From Arcicella lustrica (GTDB lineage: Bacteria > Bacteroidota > Bacteroidia > Cytophagales > Spirosomataceae), in the NCBI RefSeq assembly GCF_034930985.1, contig NZ_JAYGIM010000016.1:62001-126000 (forward strand): DNA of 64,000 nucleotides, written 5' to 3'. The notes beneath the pieces were generated by a model that had not been told where the DNA came from, did no database searches, and worked only from the letters and a program-made list of their open reading frames with translations. The position numbers and the translations under genes are program-made. This document shows, one piece after another, positions 1 to 8,773 of this stretch (position 1 is its first letter; the number at the start of each line of letters is the position of its first letter).

Positions 1-245
1 CAACCGCTTTAGGTTTAGATAAAGATTTGGGAAGTATCGAAAAAGGAAAATTAGCCGATTTATTAATCATGGATAAAAACCCTTTAGAAAACATTCGCAA
101 TTCAAATACTTTGAAAATGGTCATGAAAAACGGCAGAATCTATGATGCCAATACCTTAAACGAAGTATATCCAAGCCAAAACAAACTGATTAGAAGCGAA
201 TGGGAATTTGAAAAACCTGCGGAGAATACGGGCATTAAGGAGTAA
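1..245 (+). CDS. Amidohydrolase family protein, C-terminal fragment
   Basis: Only the last 80 or so codons lie in the window. The open frame (codons starting at base 3) runs in from the left edge, so the gene is cut by the window and is not necessarily truncated in the genome. The tail carries GSIEKGKLADLLIMDKNP followed by a short beta-rich end (KMVMKNGRIYDANTLNEVYP). This is the usual C-terminal composite domain of imidazolonepropionase-like amidohydrolases, where the strand after KGKxADLxxxDxNP packs back on the N-terminal beta-sandwich. The metal ligands would lie upstream. The substrate cannot be told from this piece. Confidence 0.75.
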   Translation, partial: TALGLDKDLGSIEKGKLADLLIMDKNPLENIRNSNTLKMVMKNGRIYDANTLNEVYPSQNKLIRSEWEFEKPAENTGIKE

Positions 246-269
246 TAAATTAATAATAAAGCTGTCTTT

Positions 270-304
270 CCTTCCGTGGTCTGTGTGCCAAAGACCACGG
301 AAGG
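270..304. terminator. Perfect 12-bp hairpin after the amidohydrolase gene
   Basis: CCTTCCGTGGTC (270-281) is an exact inverted match to GACCACGGAAGG (293-304), with an 11-nt loop. It begins 25 bp after the amidohydrolase stop. There is no T-run immediately after the stem (a short AATTTTTC follows 6 nt later), so it is a probable but not canonical terminator. It lies in the 5' region of the next gene and rules out an upstream start for that gene. Confidence 0.55.
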
Positions 305-326
305 AGAACAAATTTTTCAAAACAAG

Positions 327-794
327 ATGAAAATACCAGACGATATTTATGTTAAAATATTATTTAGTTTTTATAGTGATATCTTAGAAGAAGATACTGT
401 GGAGACAATGTGGGCGACAATTGTTGACAAAGAAAAAGGGCTTTACAAGCTCGACAGTATTCCATACTATGCTCCGCTTGTTGCCTCAGACGATATTATT
501 TTTGCAGAGTTTGATAAACATGAAGGAATGCTGACTTACCGTAAGACAGTTGAGTATTCAGGTAACTCAACTATTCAAATTGTTCTAATGGACAAGTCAC
601 AAGACATAAATCAAATCCGTGATATATTCAATGAACTTGGTTGTGTTTCGGAAAAAGTTAATGAAGGATATTTTACAATGGAAGTCCCCTCAACTGTTGA
701 CTATAAAAATATCAAAAAGAAATTAGATGAGTTAGAAATGCAAGAGACAATTGGTTATGCAGAGCCTTGCTTAGCTGACGGACACCAATATTGA
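327..794 (+). CDS. DUF4265 domain-containing protein
   Basis: A protein of 155 residues beginning MKIPDDIYVKILFSFYSD. An upstream in-frame start would place the hairpin at 270-304 inside the coding region, so ATG 327 is preferred. Family-typical features are VETMWA near residue 30, the LYKLDSIPYYAPLVASDDI segment, and the SGNSTIQIV motif near residue 77. It has no signal peptide or membrane segment. DUF4265 proteins have no established biochemical role. They often occur as single accessory genes, sometimes in immunity-like clusters, and this one fits that pattern because its neighbours are unrelated. A good terminator follows at 815. Confidence 0.8.
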   Translation: MKIPDDIYVKILFSFYSDILEEDTVETMWATIVDKEKGLYKLDSIPYYAPLVASDDIIFAEFDKHEGMLTYRKTVEYSGNSTIQIVLMDKSQDINQIRDIFNELGCVSEKVNEGYFTMEVPSTVDYKNIKKKLDELEMQETIGYAEPCLADGHQY

Positions 795-814
795 AAATGG
801 AAACTCTTTTGCCG

Positions 815-846
815 TTGCCCGTGTCAACACGGGCAATTTTTCTTTT
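815..846 (+). terminator. Rho-independent terminator of the DUF4265 gene
   Basis: TTGCCCGTG pairs with CACGGGCAA across a tight TCAA loop (815-836) and is followed by TTTTTCTTTT. It starts 21 bp after the stop codon and has the classic GC stem and T-tail. Confidence 0.85.
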
Positions 847-887
847 CGCATTTTTATCAAAATACTAAAACAGTAAAAAACATCATT

Positions 888-1976
888 ATGACACTGAACA
901 AAATATTACTCTTTAGCTTTTTGATGATTGTTACTGCTTGCCATGGACAAGAAAAGAATAGCTCGCTTAAAGTGCCATTTGCTTCCAAGCCAAGCCCAAC
1001 AGTAATCAAAAACTTTAAATCAGTGGGATTAGCTCCTGATTTTGACACTACTCTAGTGAGCCAATACATCCGAAGTATTTTTGAGGACTCCAAAGGAAAT
1101 TTATGGTTTGGCACTATTGGCGAAGGCGTAGTGAGGTACGACAAAAAAACTTTAACCTATTTTTCTAATCCTGATGGTTTTGAAAGCAAGTCTGTTTTTT
1201 CCATTAATGAAGATAAAAAGGGCAATATGTGGTTTGGCACCGACCAAGGAGTATATAAGTATGATTCCAAATTGGCAGTAGGTAAAAGGTTTAGAAATTA
1301 TACTCAAAAAGATGGGCTAAATCATATCGACATCAGTCGAAAAAGTATTCTTGTTGATAAATCGGGTACGGTTTGGGTAGGTACGCATGGCGGAGTTTAT
1401 CAGTATAATCCATTAGCCGATAGTTTGGGTAATCCATCTTTTTCCTTATTTACTTTGCTTCCGCCTATCAATGTTGCTGGTATTATGGAAGATAAGGATG
1501 GGAATATTTGGTTTGCTTCATCTAATAAAGGTGTGTTTCGTTACGATGGCAAAACGATTGTCAATTTCAACGAAAAAGAAGGTTTGGGCGAGAACTATGC
1601 AGGAGGCATCGCACAAGACAAATTGGGTAATATGTGGTTTACCATGAAAAATGGTATCTGTAAATTTGACGGCAAAACTTTTACCGAATACACGCCCAAA
1701 GATGGCTTAGGCGGTACTGAGTTTTGGGGGATAATTATTGAACAGTCGGGTATTATATGGATTACAGCAAGAGGTAGCACTACCAGATTTGACCCATCTA
1801 TTCCATTGCCAAATCCCAAAGCATTTATGGTATTTACCCCTACCGACGGGCTAAATTGTTGTGTGCAAAGTATGTTTCAAGATAAATCAGGAAATATGTG
1901 GTGGGGTGCAGGAAGCGGACTTTTTAGATTCAACGGCACTCAGTTTTATCAAGTAAAACAGAAAGGCCCTTGGTAG
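888..1976 (+). CDS. Two-component-regulator-type beta-propeller lipoprotein
   Basis: A lipoprotein of 362 residues. The N-terminus MTLNKILLFSFLMIVTAC is a signal sequence ending in a lipobox cysteine at residue 18. The rest is a series of Reg_prop repeats with the recurring pattern D-x-x-G-N-x-W-F-G-T (for example DSKGNLWFGT, DKKGNMWFGT, DKDGNIWFAS, DKLGNMWFT, DKSGNMWWGA), enough for roughly one seven-bladed propeller. In hybrid two-component systems such repeats form the periplasmic sensor domain. Here there is no transmembrane segment, kinase or DNA-binding domain, so it is a free-standing lipid-anchored propeller, probably ligand-binding. The downstream gap holds the first 21-bp array. Confidence 0.85.
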   Translation: MTLNKILLFSFLMIVTACHGQEKNSSLKVPFASKPSPTVIKNFKSVGLAPDFDTTLVSQYIRSIFEDSKGNLWFGTIGEGVVRYDKKTLTYFSNPDGFESKSVFSINEDKKGNMWFGTDQGVYKYDSKLAVGKRFRNYTQKDGLNHIDISRKSILVDKSGTVWVGTHGGVYQYNPLADSLGNPSFSLFTLLPPINVAGIMEDKDGNIWFASSNKGVFRYDGKTIVNFNEKEGLGENYAGGIAQDKLGNMWFTMKNGICKFDGKTFTEYTPKDGLGGTEFWGIIIEQSGIIWITARGSTTRFDPSIPLPNPKAFMVFTPTDGLNCCVQSMFQDKSGNMWWGAGSGLFRFNGTQFYQVKQKGPW

Positions 1977-2001
1977 GATTGATAAAATGGGAGATAAAAC
2001 A

Positions 2002-2274
2002 GTAATAAAGTAAAAATCAATGAGCATCTTGTTAAATAGAATGGTTATCTAGTAAAAAGTAATCGGCATCTTGTTAAATAGAATGTTCATCTAGTAAAAA
2101 GTAATTGGCATCTTGTTAGATGGAATGGTCATAAAGTAAAAAGTAGTTGGCATCTTGTTAGATGGAATGGTCATAAAGTAAAAAGTAATTGGCATCTTGT
2201 TAGATGGAATGGTCATAAAGTAAAAAGTAATTGGCATCTTGTTAAATGGAATGGTCATAAAGTAAACAGTATTG
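2002..2274. repeat. Array A1: 13 tandem 21-bp units (42-bp alternating repeat)
   Basis: From 2002 to 2274 the sequence divides into 13 units of exactly 21 bp with no insertion or deletion. Two half-units alternate: one begins GTCATAAAGTAAAAAGTAAT, the other GGCATCTTGTTAGATGGAAT. The halves resemble each other (CAT at positions 3-5, GT at 9-10, AAT at 18-20), so the basic period is 21 and the visible one 42. Early units carry small changes (ATCTAGT for ATAAAGT). It starts 25 bp after the propeller gene stop and ends 184 bp before the OLD nuclease. Every frame meets stop codons, so it is not coding. It belongs to the same sequence family as array A2 (34043-34336). Confidence 0.95.
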
Positions 2275-2458
2275 AGAATATGACAAAATCATTTGCTTTG
2301 TTTGAAATCTATAAAATTTAAAATAAGTGTAGAGCTTGGGGAGAGAAAATAAATAGTTATACTATACAGTAGGAGAGTACATACACTAATGATATAATGA
2401 GTACTACCTGACTTTTCAGGTTAGAGAGTTGAGTGAAATTCCCAAAAACTACAAACAA

Positions 2459-4582
2459 ATGTATATATCAAAATTTTCAGCCTTCAATTTTAGAAGTTTA
2501 AAACAAGTTTTTGTCAGACTCGAAAATGGGAAGAATGTAATTGTTGGAAAAAACAATTCAGGCAAATCAAACATAATTAAAGGAATTGAGGTTCTGATAG
2601 GCGAAAAATTTCCAACCTATGTCAACTTTACTGACAATGATTATTATACTTATGAACATATTGACCCCGAAACGGGCGAAATAAAAGAAATTATTTCAGA
2701 TAATCTTTATTTAGATGTTGAATTAGAAGGTAGAGATTTTAATGAAGAAATTATAAGAACTATAAAAAAACAAACAGCTTTTTCAAAAATCAAAAGTTCT
2801 TCTGAATTATTTCATAGAGCTGAAACAGGAGAAATAACTGTAAATTTTGATTTTTTTCAAAGCCTTGATGAAATTGAAAACAGACCTGAAACAGTTGTAT
2901 TAGATACATTTAATAACGGTAAATCGAAAAAAACAGAATGGAAAAAGCCAGATGAACTCATTTTATTTCTAAAATCACTTGAAAAAATAAAAATTTTCTT
3001 TTGCAAATCAAGAATTGATGATGAAAAAGCTGGATTTGGACTAATTTGTGTTGATTCCGCAAAATCAATTTGGGTTTCGCATTTTCTTTCAAAAAAACTA
3101 CGTGATTCTTTAATTACAACAATTGTAATAAGTGCTTTGCGTAGTCAAAAAGAAGATTTGAGAATTATACATTACACTTGGTTTGGAAAACTAATAATGG
3201 GTTTATGGGAAAAAAATAAAAAAAATATAAACCAAGATGAAGAAAAAACATACGAAGAGCTTATAAAAGAAAAATCAGTTGATATCAAAGGTTTAGTTGA
3301 TACAGTATTTCACGATGATACAGCTCAGATAAGAAAACTATTAGAAGGGGCAATTGCTCATAAAACAATATCATTCAGATTTATGAATGATATGAACAAT
3401 GAATTATACAAAAATATTCAATTATTTGTAAATGATGGCATTGATAGACCTCTTCATGAGAAAGGTACTGGAATTCAAAGTGCAATCATAATCTCACTTT
3501 TTTCATTGTATTGTAATAATTTTCACAACAATAGTTCATTATTGATTGCAGAAGAACCTGAATTATTTTTACATCCACAAGCGAGAAGACTTATTTCAGC
3601 TGAACTTGATAAATTTCTAAAAAGTAACGATAAGCAACCAAGACAGCTAATAATTAGTACACATTCAATTGAATATTTGAAAAATGTAGAACCATATAAT
3701 GTAGTTAGAGTTTATAAAGACATCGACAAGAATTGCTCAGTCGTCAAACAGCTTGACTCAGAAATATCAAAAGAAATTACTATTGAGTTAAAACGTTTTC
3801 TTTGGTCAAACAATACAGAATTATTTTTCGCAGACAAAGTTATATTAGTCGAAGGTGGTGAGGTTTATTTAATTCCATCAATCGTTGATAAATTGAAAAA
3901 TTCTAAACAATTACTTGATTATGAAAATATTACAGTTTCAAGGGTAAATGGAAAAGGAAGTTTTCTGATTTATATTAAAATGCTTCAATGCTTTGATATT
4001 CCATTTCTACTTTTGGGAGATTTGGACTGTTTCAAAGATGAAGTTCCAAAATTAGTAAAGTACTTAAATATATTGGACATAAAGGATAATACTGATATAA
4101 TCAGAAAAGCATTGTCAGATTTACCAGTAAATTATGAAGCTATTAGTGAAAGAGTTAAAAATGTAGATAAAAATTATGATACTCAAAAATTACAAAATCT
4201 GTTTGAACAATTAGCCAATAAACAAATTGATGCTGACAATGAAGACCTACAAACCATTGTAGAATACATGAAGTCAAGATATACAAAAGGTAACAAAGAA
4301 TTGGCTATTGTTAATGCAATTGGACAAGAACTTTATGATAATACACATTTAAAATTAAGAGAAAAAAACATATTTATTTGGTCAAAAGGAGACCTTGAAA
4401 CCTATTACACTGACAAGACGAAACGTCTTTTTGGAAATAAGAGTAAAGATATTAAGGCTCTTGAATTATCATATTTCTTACAAATTGAAACAGAACAAAT
4501 CGAGGATTTATTCTTGTATATGGAAGAGATAGCTTTGCTGGTAGAGAAAATCTTGATAAAAAATAATCCTTTGCCATTATAA
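2459..4582 (+). CDS. OLD-family ATP-dependent nuclease (AAA ATPase with TOPRIM domain)
   Basis: A protein of 707 residues from ATG 2459 (a TTG at 2429 would add 10). The N-terminal ABC-type ATPase shows Walker A GKNNSGKS at residues 30-37 and the composite Walker B LLIAEEPELFLHPQARR near 360-375, with a D-loop/switch region ending ISTHSIEY. The C-terminal TOPRIM domain has the acidic motif VILVEGGEVYL near 460 and GDLD near 520. OLD nucleases degrade DNA and many act in phage defence. Class 2 members sit beside a UvrD-like helicase (GajB); none is present here, and the next gene is a lactonase, so this looks like a stand-alone class 1 protein. It is more AT-rich than its neighbours, consistent with transfer. 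Confidence 0.9.
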   Translation: MYISKFSAFNFRSLKQVFVRLENGKNVIVGKNNSGKSNIIKGIEVLIGEKFPTYVNFTDNDYYTYEHIDPETGEIKEIISDNLYLDVELEGRDFNEEIIRTIKKQTAFSKIKSSSELFHRAETGEITVNFDFFQSLDEIENRPETVVLDTFNNGKSKKTEWKKPDELILFLKSLEKIKIFFCKSRIDDEKAGFGLICVDSAKSIWVSHFLSKKLRDSLITTIVISALRSQKEDLRIIHYTWFGKLIMGLWEKNKKNINQDEEKTYEELIKEKSVDIKGLVDTVFHDDTAQIRKLLEGAIAHKTISFRFMNDMNNELYKNIQLFVNDGIDRPLHEKGTGIQSAIIISLFSLYCNNFHNNSSLLIAEEPELFLHPQARRLISAELDKFLKSNDKQPRQLIISTHSIEYLKNVEPYNVVRVYKDIDKNCSVVKQLDSEISKEITIELKRFLWSNNTELFFADKVILVEGGEVYLIPSIVDKLKNSKQLLDYENITVSRVNGKGSFLIYIKMLQCFDIPFLLLGDLDCFKDEVPKLVKYLNILDIKDNTDIIRKALSDLPVNYEAISERVKNVDKNYDTQKLQNLFEQLANKQIDADNEDLQTIVEYMKSRYTKGNKELAIVNAIGQELYDNTHLKLREKNIFIWSKGDLETYYTDKTKRLFGNKSKDIKALELSYFLQIETEQIEDLFLYMEEIALLVEKILIKNNPLPL

Positions 4583-4656
4583 TCCTTATAACTCGAAACA
4601 CTCAATAAAATACAAACTCAATCCAAAATCATTCCAAACCCCACAAATCTTTCCAG

Positions 4657-4687
4657 AAAGCAAGGTACAAAGCTGTAACTTGCTTTT
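4657..4687 (+). terminator. Terminator after the OLD nuclease gene
   Basis: AAAGCAAG (4657-4664) pairs with CTTGCTTT (4679-4686) and runs into a T-tract. It lies 75 bp after the nuclease stop and 25 bp before the next start, separating the defence gene from the sugar genes. Confidence 0.65.
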
Positions 4688-4711
4688 TTAGTTTAAACAA
4701 TCCTAATAAAT

Positions 4712-5617
4712 ATGATAAAGTTTAGCCGTGTGCTTGCCGTACTCTTGTTGTCGAATCAATTATTGTTGGCACAGTCGAATGATGATATTGCTGCCTTGAA
4801 TCTTGTTCAAAAAGGGGCTTCCTTGGTGCAAGTATCTAAGCAATTTACTTTTACCGAAGGCCCTGCGGTGGATAAAAAAGGAAATATTTTCTTTACCGAC
4901 CAGCCTAATGATAAAATCTGGAAATACAGTGCGGATGGAAAACTAAGCCTTTTTATGGATAAAACAGGTCGTTCAAACGGATTATATTTTGATAAAAAAG
5001 GAAGACTAATTGCTTGTGCCGACGAAAAAAATGAGCTTTGGGCAATTGACAAAGGGAAAGTTTCGGTTTTGTTAGATAACATCAAAGGACTAAAAGCCAA
5101 TGGTCCCAATGATTTATGGATTGACCCTAAAGGTGGCATTTACTTCACCGACCCATATTATCAGCGTGATTATTGGACAAGAAAAAAGCCCGAAATCGAC
5201 AAACAAAATGTGTATTATTTAGCCAAAGGTTCAAAAGAAGTAATGCTCGTTGATGGTGACCTCAAACAGCCTAACGGTATTGTGGGTACGTCGGATGGAA
5301 AGTATTTATTTGTAGCCGATATTCGTGATAGCAAAACGTACAGATACGAAATTCAAGCAGATGGAACTTTGGCAAATCGTCAGCTTTTTGCTCCGATGGG
5401 TTCAGATGGAATGACGTTGGATAATCAAGGAAATTTATATTTGACGGGTAGAGGCGTGACGATTTATAATAAAGAAGGCGTAAAATTGGGCAATATTCCT
5501 GTGCCATCTAATTGGGTAGGCAATATTTGTTTTGGAGGGAAAGACCGCAAAACCTTATTCATTACCGCTTCCGAATCCATTTATACTTTGCAGATGCAAG
5601 TAAAAGGAGTGGAGTGA
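4712..5617 (+). CDS. SMP-30/gluconolactonase family protein, secreted
   Basis: A protein of 301 residues with an N-terminal signal peptide (MIKFSRVLAVLLLSNQLLLAQ). The body is a six-bladed SMP-30-type propeller: FTEGPAVDKKGNIFFTDQPN supplies the first metal-binding glutamate, NGLYFDKKGRLIACAD and GPNDLWIDPKGGIYFTDPYY the central blades, and LKQPNGIVGTSDGKYLFVAD the Asn/Asp metal ligands. Such enzymes hydrolyse sugar lactones with a bound divalent cation. Export to the periplasm and the DUF1080 and Gfo/Idh genes downstream suggest a role in oxidative sugar catabolism. The exact lactone is not predictable. Confidence 0.88.
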   Translation: MIKFSRVLAVLLLSNQLLLAQSNDDIAALNLVQKGASLVQVSKQFTFTEGPAVDKKGNIFFTDQPNDKIWKYSADGKLSLFMDKTGRSNGLYFDKKGRLIACADEKNELWAIDKGKVSVLLDNIKGLKANGPNDLWIDPKGGIYFTDPYYQRDYWTRKKPEIDKQNVYYLAKGSKEVMLVDGDLKQPNGIVGTSDGKYLFVADIRDSKTYRYEIQADGTLANRQLFAPMGSDGMTLDNQGNLYLTGRGVTIYNKEGVKLGNIPVPSNWVGNICFGGKDRKTLFITASESIYTLQMQVKGVE

Positions 5618-5804
5618 TTAATAGTATTCTTAAATTTGAAAGGCGTATTGGATGTTAAAATTCATTACGCTTTTTATTTTTATTGTGATACAACATCTGC
5701 AAAAAGGTTCAACCCCTATAGACCCCCCAAGATTCTTTTATAAAATCCAGTATAAAAATTATCTTAGATTCTTTTGTCAATAAATCTAATTTTATAATAA
5801 AACG

Positions 5805-7163
5805 ATGAAACAAAAGTTTTTAAGTATTTTCTTTATTATCAGTATTTTATCTTTTTCAACTTTCGCTCAGAAAGAAAAATGGACAAATTTATTTGATGGA
5901 AAAACCCTAAAAGGATTCAAACAATTAGGCGGAAAAGCTAAGTATAGCGTAAGAAATGGTGAAATTGTAGGAACTACTGTAAAGGATACTCCTAATTCAT
6001 TTTTAGCTACTGAAAAAGATTACGGTGATTTTATCTTGGAACTTGAGCTAAATGTAGCTGATGGCATGAACTCAGGTATTCAATTCAGAAGTCTTTCAAG
6101 TCCTGATTACCAAAATGGTAGAGTACATGGTTATCAAGCAGAAGTAGATCCTTCAGAACGTGCTTGGTCTGGTGGTATTTATGACGAAGCTCGTCGTGAT
6201 TGGTTGTATATTCCAAACATTAATCCAGAAGCAAAAAAGGCTTTCAAATTACACGGACAATGGAATAAGTATCGTATCGAAGCGATTGGAAATGTAATTC
6301 GTACTTGGGTAAACGATGTGCCTGTTTCAAATTTAGTAGATGATGTTACTGCCAAAGGATTTATTGCTTTGCAAGTACATTCTATTTATGCTAATATGAC
6401 AGAAGGCATGGAAATTCGTTGGAGAAATATCAAAATCCAAACAGAAAATCTAACTCCTCGTCCGACAGACAATACGCCAGTAATCAATTTAACCTTGAAT
6501 ACTTTATCAGCACAAGAAAAAGCACAAGGCGTAAAATTGTTATTTAACGGTAACGATTTTACAGGTTGGAGAGGCGTTCACCAAGATGCAATGCCAACAA
6601 TTCACTGGAAAGTAGTGGATGGAACAATTAATGTAAGTCCATCTGATGGTTCTGAAACAGGTAATGATATTGTAAGTACCGAACAGTACGGGGCATTTGA
6701 ATTAACTTTTGAGTTTAAATTGACGGAAGGTGCAAACTCTGGTGTTAAATACTTTGTGAATGAGGCCTTTGATTCGAATGGAAAATCTGGGATTGGTTTA
6801 GAGTATCAAGTGTTAGATGATGAACGTCATCCAGATGCAAAAATGGGTTCTATCGGTAACCGAACCATGAGCAGTTTATATGATTTAATTCCTTCATATA
6901 AATTAGACAAACGTTTCCAACGCAAAATTGGCGAATGGAATCAAGCAAGAGTAATTGTGTATCCAAACAACATCGTTCAACATTGGTTGAATGGCTTTAA
7001 AGTAGTAGAATATGAACGTAACAGTAATATTTTCAAAGCTTTAGTGGCAAGAAGTAAATATGAAAAATACAATGGTTTCGGTGCAGGAGAAAAAGGAAAT
7101 ATCTTAATCCAAGACCACGGTAATAATGTTTCATTTAAAAATATCAAGATTAAAACGTTGTGA
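5805..7163 (+). CDS. Double DUF1080 (3-keto-disaccharide hydrolase fold) secreted protein
   Basis: A protein of 452 residues with signal peptide MKQKFLSIFFIISILSFSTFAQ. It holds two concanavalin-like DUF1080 domains. The first (about 25-205) starts WTNLFDGKTLKGFKQLGGKA and contains NSGIQFRS. The second (about 225-450) starts VKLLFNGNDFTGWRGVHQ and contains NSGVKYFV. The domain is annotated as 3-keto-disaccharide hydrolase and occurs with Gfo/Idh/MocA dehydrogenases in Bacteroidota, an arrangement seen directly here because the next gene is one. The inferred role is periplasmic cleavage of 3-keto-glycosides made by a partner dehydrogenase. The tandem arrangement suggests an internal duplication. 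Confidence 0.88.
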   Translation: MKQKFLSIFFIISILSFSTFAQKEKWTNLFDGKTLKGFKQLGGKAKYSVRNGEIVGTTVKDTPNSFLATEKDYGDFILELELNVADGMNSGIQFRSLSSPDYQNGRVHGYQAEVDPSERAWSGGIYDEARRDWLYIPNINPEAKKAFKLHGQWNKYRIEAIGNVIRTWVNDVPVSNLVDDVTAKGFIALQVHSIYANMTEGMEIRWRNIKIQTENLTPRPTDNTPVINLTLNTLSAQEKAQGVKLLFNGNDFTGWRGVHQDAMPTIHWKVVDGTINVSPSDGSETGNDIVSTEQYGAFELTFEFKLTEGANSGVKYFVNEAFDSNGKSGIGLEYQVLDDERHPDAKMGSIGNRTMSSLYDLIPSYKLDKRFQRKIGEWNQARVIVYPNNIVQHWLNGFKVVEYERNSNIFKALVARSKYEKYNGFGAGEKGNILIQDHGNNVSFKNIKIKTL

Positions 7164-7169
7164 TTTTTT

Positions 7170-7256
7170 GTGATTAGTGATTGGTAATTAGATTTTTAAT
7201 TCTTGTAAAACATTAAACTAATCACCAATCACTATTTACTAATCACCCATCACTTA
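7170..7256. repeat. Word-like inverted repeat in an intergenic gap
   Basis: GTGATTAGTGATTGGTAATTAG-type sequence at 7170-7191 is answered by its near reverse complement from 7218 (CTAATCACCAATCACTA), followed by a second copy of the word ACTAATCACCCATCAC. Each arm is itself built of repeated GTGATTNG words. It starts 7 bp after the DUF1080 stop and can fold into a long stem-loop, so a terminator or processing role is likely. Confidence 0.6.
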
Positions 7257-7282
7257 AAATTAAATTCATTTACAAATAAACT

Positions 7283-8617
7283 ATGGAAAGAAGAGAATTT
7301 ATCCAAAAAACAACCTTTGCTTCGTTAGGAGCATTGACATTTAGTGCTAAATCTTACGCTAAAATTATCGGTGCAAACGACCGTGTAAGAGTAGGTTGCG
7401 TAGGTTTTTCTGACCGTCACAGAGCATCTCATGTGGGTCCTTTCAAAGCTTTACAAAAAGAAATGAACTTTGAAATGACAGCTCTTTCGGATTTATGGAA
7501 TCGTCGTAGAGAAGAAGGAAAAGCATTTTTAGATAAGCAATTGGGAAGTGATGTAAAAGTTTTTAGAAATAACGAAGAACTTTACGATTCTAAAATGGTA
7601 GATGCTGTGTTTATTTCAACAGCAGATTTTCAACACGCTTTGCATACTGTTGAGGCAGTAAAAGCTGGTTGCGATACTTATACAGAAAAACCATTGGCAG
7701 AAACAATGGAAGATGCTCGTGCAGTATTGAAAGCCGTTAAAAATTCAAAGCAAATCGTTCAAATTGGTTCGCAACGTAGAAGTGGTGAAAACTATTTTGC
7801 GGCAGAAGATTTTATCAAATCAGGTAAATTTGGTCCTATCGTAATGGTAGAATTGATGTGGAACGTAAACCAACCAGAACGTTGGAGAAGACCTGAATTG
7901 GTGAAAAACTTAAAAGAAACCGATGTAGATTGGAAGCGTTATTTGATGAATCGTCCTTACGAAGCATTCGATCCACGTAAATACTTAGAATATCGTTTAT
8001 TCTGGCCATATTCTTCAGGAATTCCGGGACAATGGATGTCTCACCAAATTGATACAGTTCACTGGTTTACTGGTTTGCCACACCCAAGAAGCGTAGTAGC
8101 TAACGGTGGAATTTATCAATGGAAAGATGGTCGTTCAAATGCAGATACTTTAACAGTTGTATTTGATTACGGTCCATTAGATGATCCTAAATCTGGTTTC
8201 CAAGTACAATTTACTTCTCGTTTCTCTAACTCAGCGGGTGAAACAAAAGAATTGTATTACTCAAATGGTGGTATGATTAACTTAGATACTAACGAAATTT
8301 CTTCAACAGGAGGTTTAACAGAAGGTCATGCCAAAACAATGGGCTTGAAAGCAAACCTATTAGCACCAATGAAGCTAGAAGGTCAAAAAGTTGCTTCAGA
8401 TGCAAACACTGGTGGAGATCCATTGACGTTCAGTCACATTAAAAATTGGATGGAATGTGTACGTTCACGTAAGCAAAGTCATGCACCAATTGAAGCTGGT
8501 TACTCGCATTCAATTGCAACAATCATGTCGAATGCTGCTTACAGAACAGGCTTGAAAGTTACTTTCGATGAGAAAACACAAGAAGTATTAGCAGGAGGAA
8601 AAGTATTCAAATACTAG
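7283..8617 (+). CDS. Gfo/Idh/MocA family oxidoreductase, Tat-type signal
   Basis: A protein of 444 residues. The N-terminus MERREFIQKTTFASLGALTF has a twin-arginine motif (RREF), typical of exported cofactor-containing members of this family. The Rossmann start is VRVGCVGFSDRHRASHVGPF, the signature EKPLAETMEDA holds the conserved Glu-Lys-Pro around residue 135, and the C-terminal domain carries WMSHQIDTVHWF. Such enzymes oxidise or reduce sugar hydroxyls with tightly bound NAD(P). With the adjacent DUF1080 and SMP-30 genes it forms a plausible periplasmic 3-keto-sugar pathway. A strong terminator follows at 8641. Confidence 0.9.
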   Translation: MERREFIQKTTFASLGALTFSAKSYAKIIGANDRVRVGCVGFSDRHRASHVGPFKALQKEMNFEMTALSDLWNRRREEGKAFLDKQLGSDVKVFRNNEELYDSKMVDAVFISTADFQHALHTVEAVKAGCDTYTEKPLAETMEDARAVLKAVKNSKQIVQIGSQRRSGENYFAAEDFIKSGKFGPIVMVELMWNVNQPERWRRPELVKNLKETDVDWKRYLMNRPYEAFDPRKYLEYRLFWPYSSGIPGQWMSHQIDTVHWFTGLPHPRSVVANGGIYQWKDGRSNADTLTVVFDYGPLDDPKSGFQVQFTSRFSNSAGETKELYYSNGGMINLDTNEISSTGGLTEGHAKTMGLKANLLAPMKLEGQKVASDANTGGDPLTFSHIKNWMECVRSRKQSHAPIEAGYSHSIATIMSNAAYRTGLKVTFDEKTQEVLAGGKVFKY

Positions 8618-8640
8618 TATTGATATTATTGTTGGATATA

Positions 8641-8677
8641 AAAGCCTACCAGAGCATTGTTTCTGGTAGGCTTTTTA
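8641..8677 (+). terminator. Strong terminator after the Gfo/Idh gene
   Basis: A 13-bp perfect stem: AAAGCCTACCAGA (8641-8653) with TCTGGTAGGCTTT (8662-8674), an 8-nt loop, then further T residues. It ends the sugar-gene group. Confidence 0.92.
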
Positions 8678-8731
8678 GTTTTTACTTCTTGAGTAAATTG
8701 CTTAAAGAGACAATCAAATCTTTTATTCAGA

Positions 8732-8747
8732 TGCGACTTAAGTCGCA
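8732..8747. repeat. 16-bp perfect palindrome TGCGACTTAAGTCGCA
   Basis: An uninterrupted palindrome between two convergent genes (stop codons at 8617 and 8774). It could be a short intergenic repeat, a protein site or a cruciform. No second copy was noticed in this window. Confidence 0.7.
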
Positions 8748-8773
8748 CTCTAATGAAAATTAAAGATTAAATT

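Noticed and set aside
2002..2274. CRISPR array
   Set aside because: The alternating halves are both repeated and no unique spacers exist. No cas genes are present.
2459..4582. Gabija (GajA) system
   Set aside because: No UvrD-like GajB helicase is adjacent. The next gene is a secreted lactonase.
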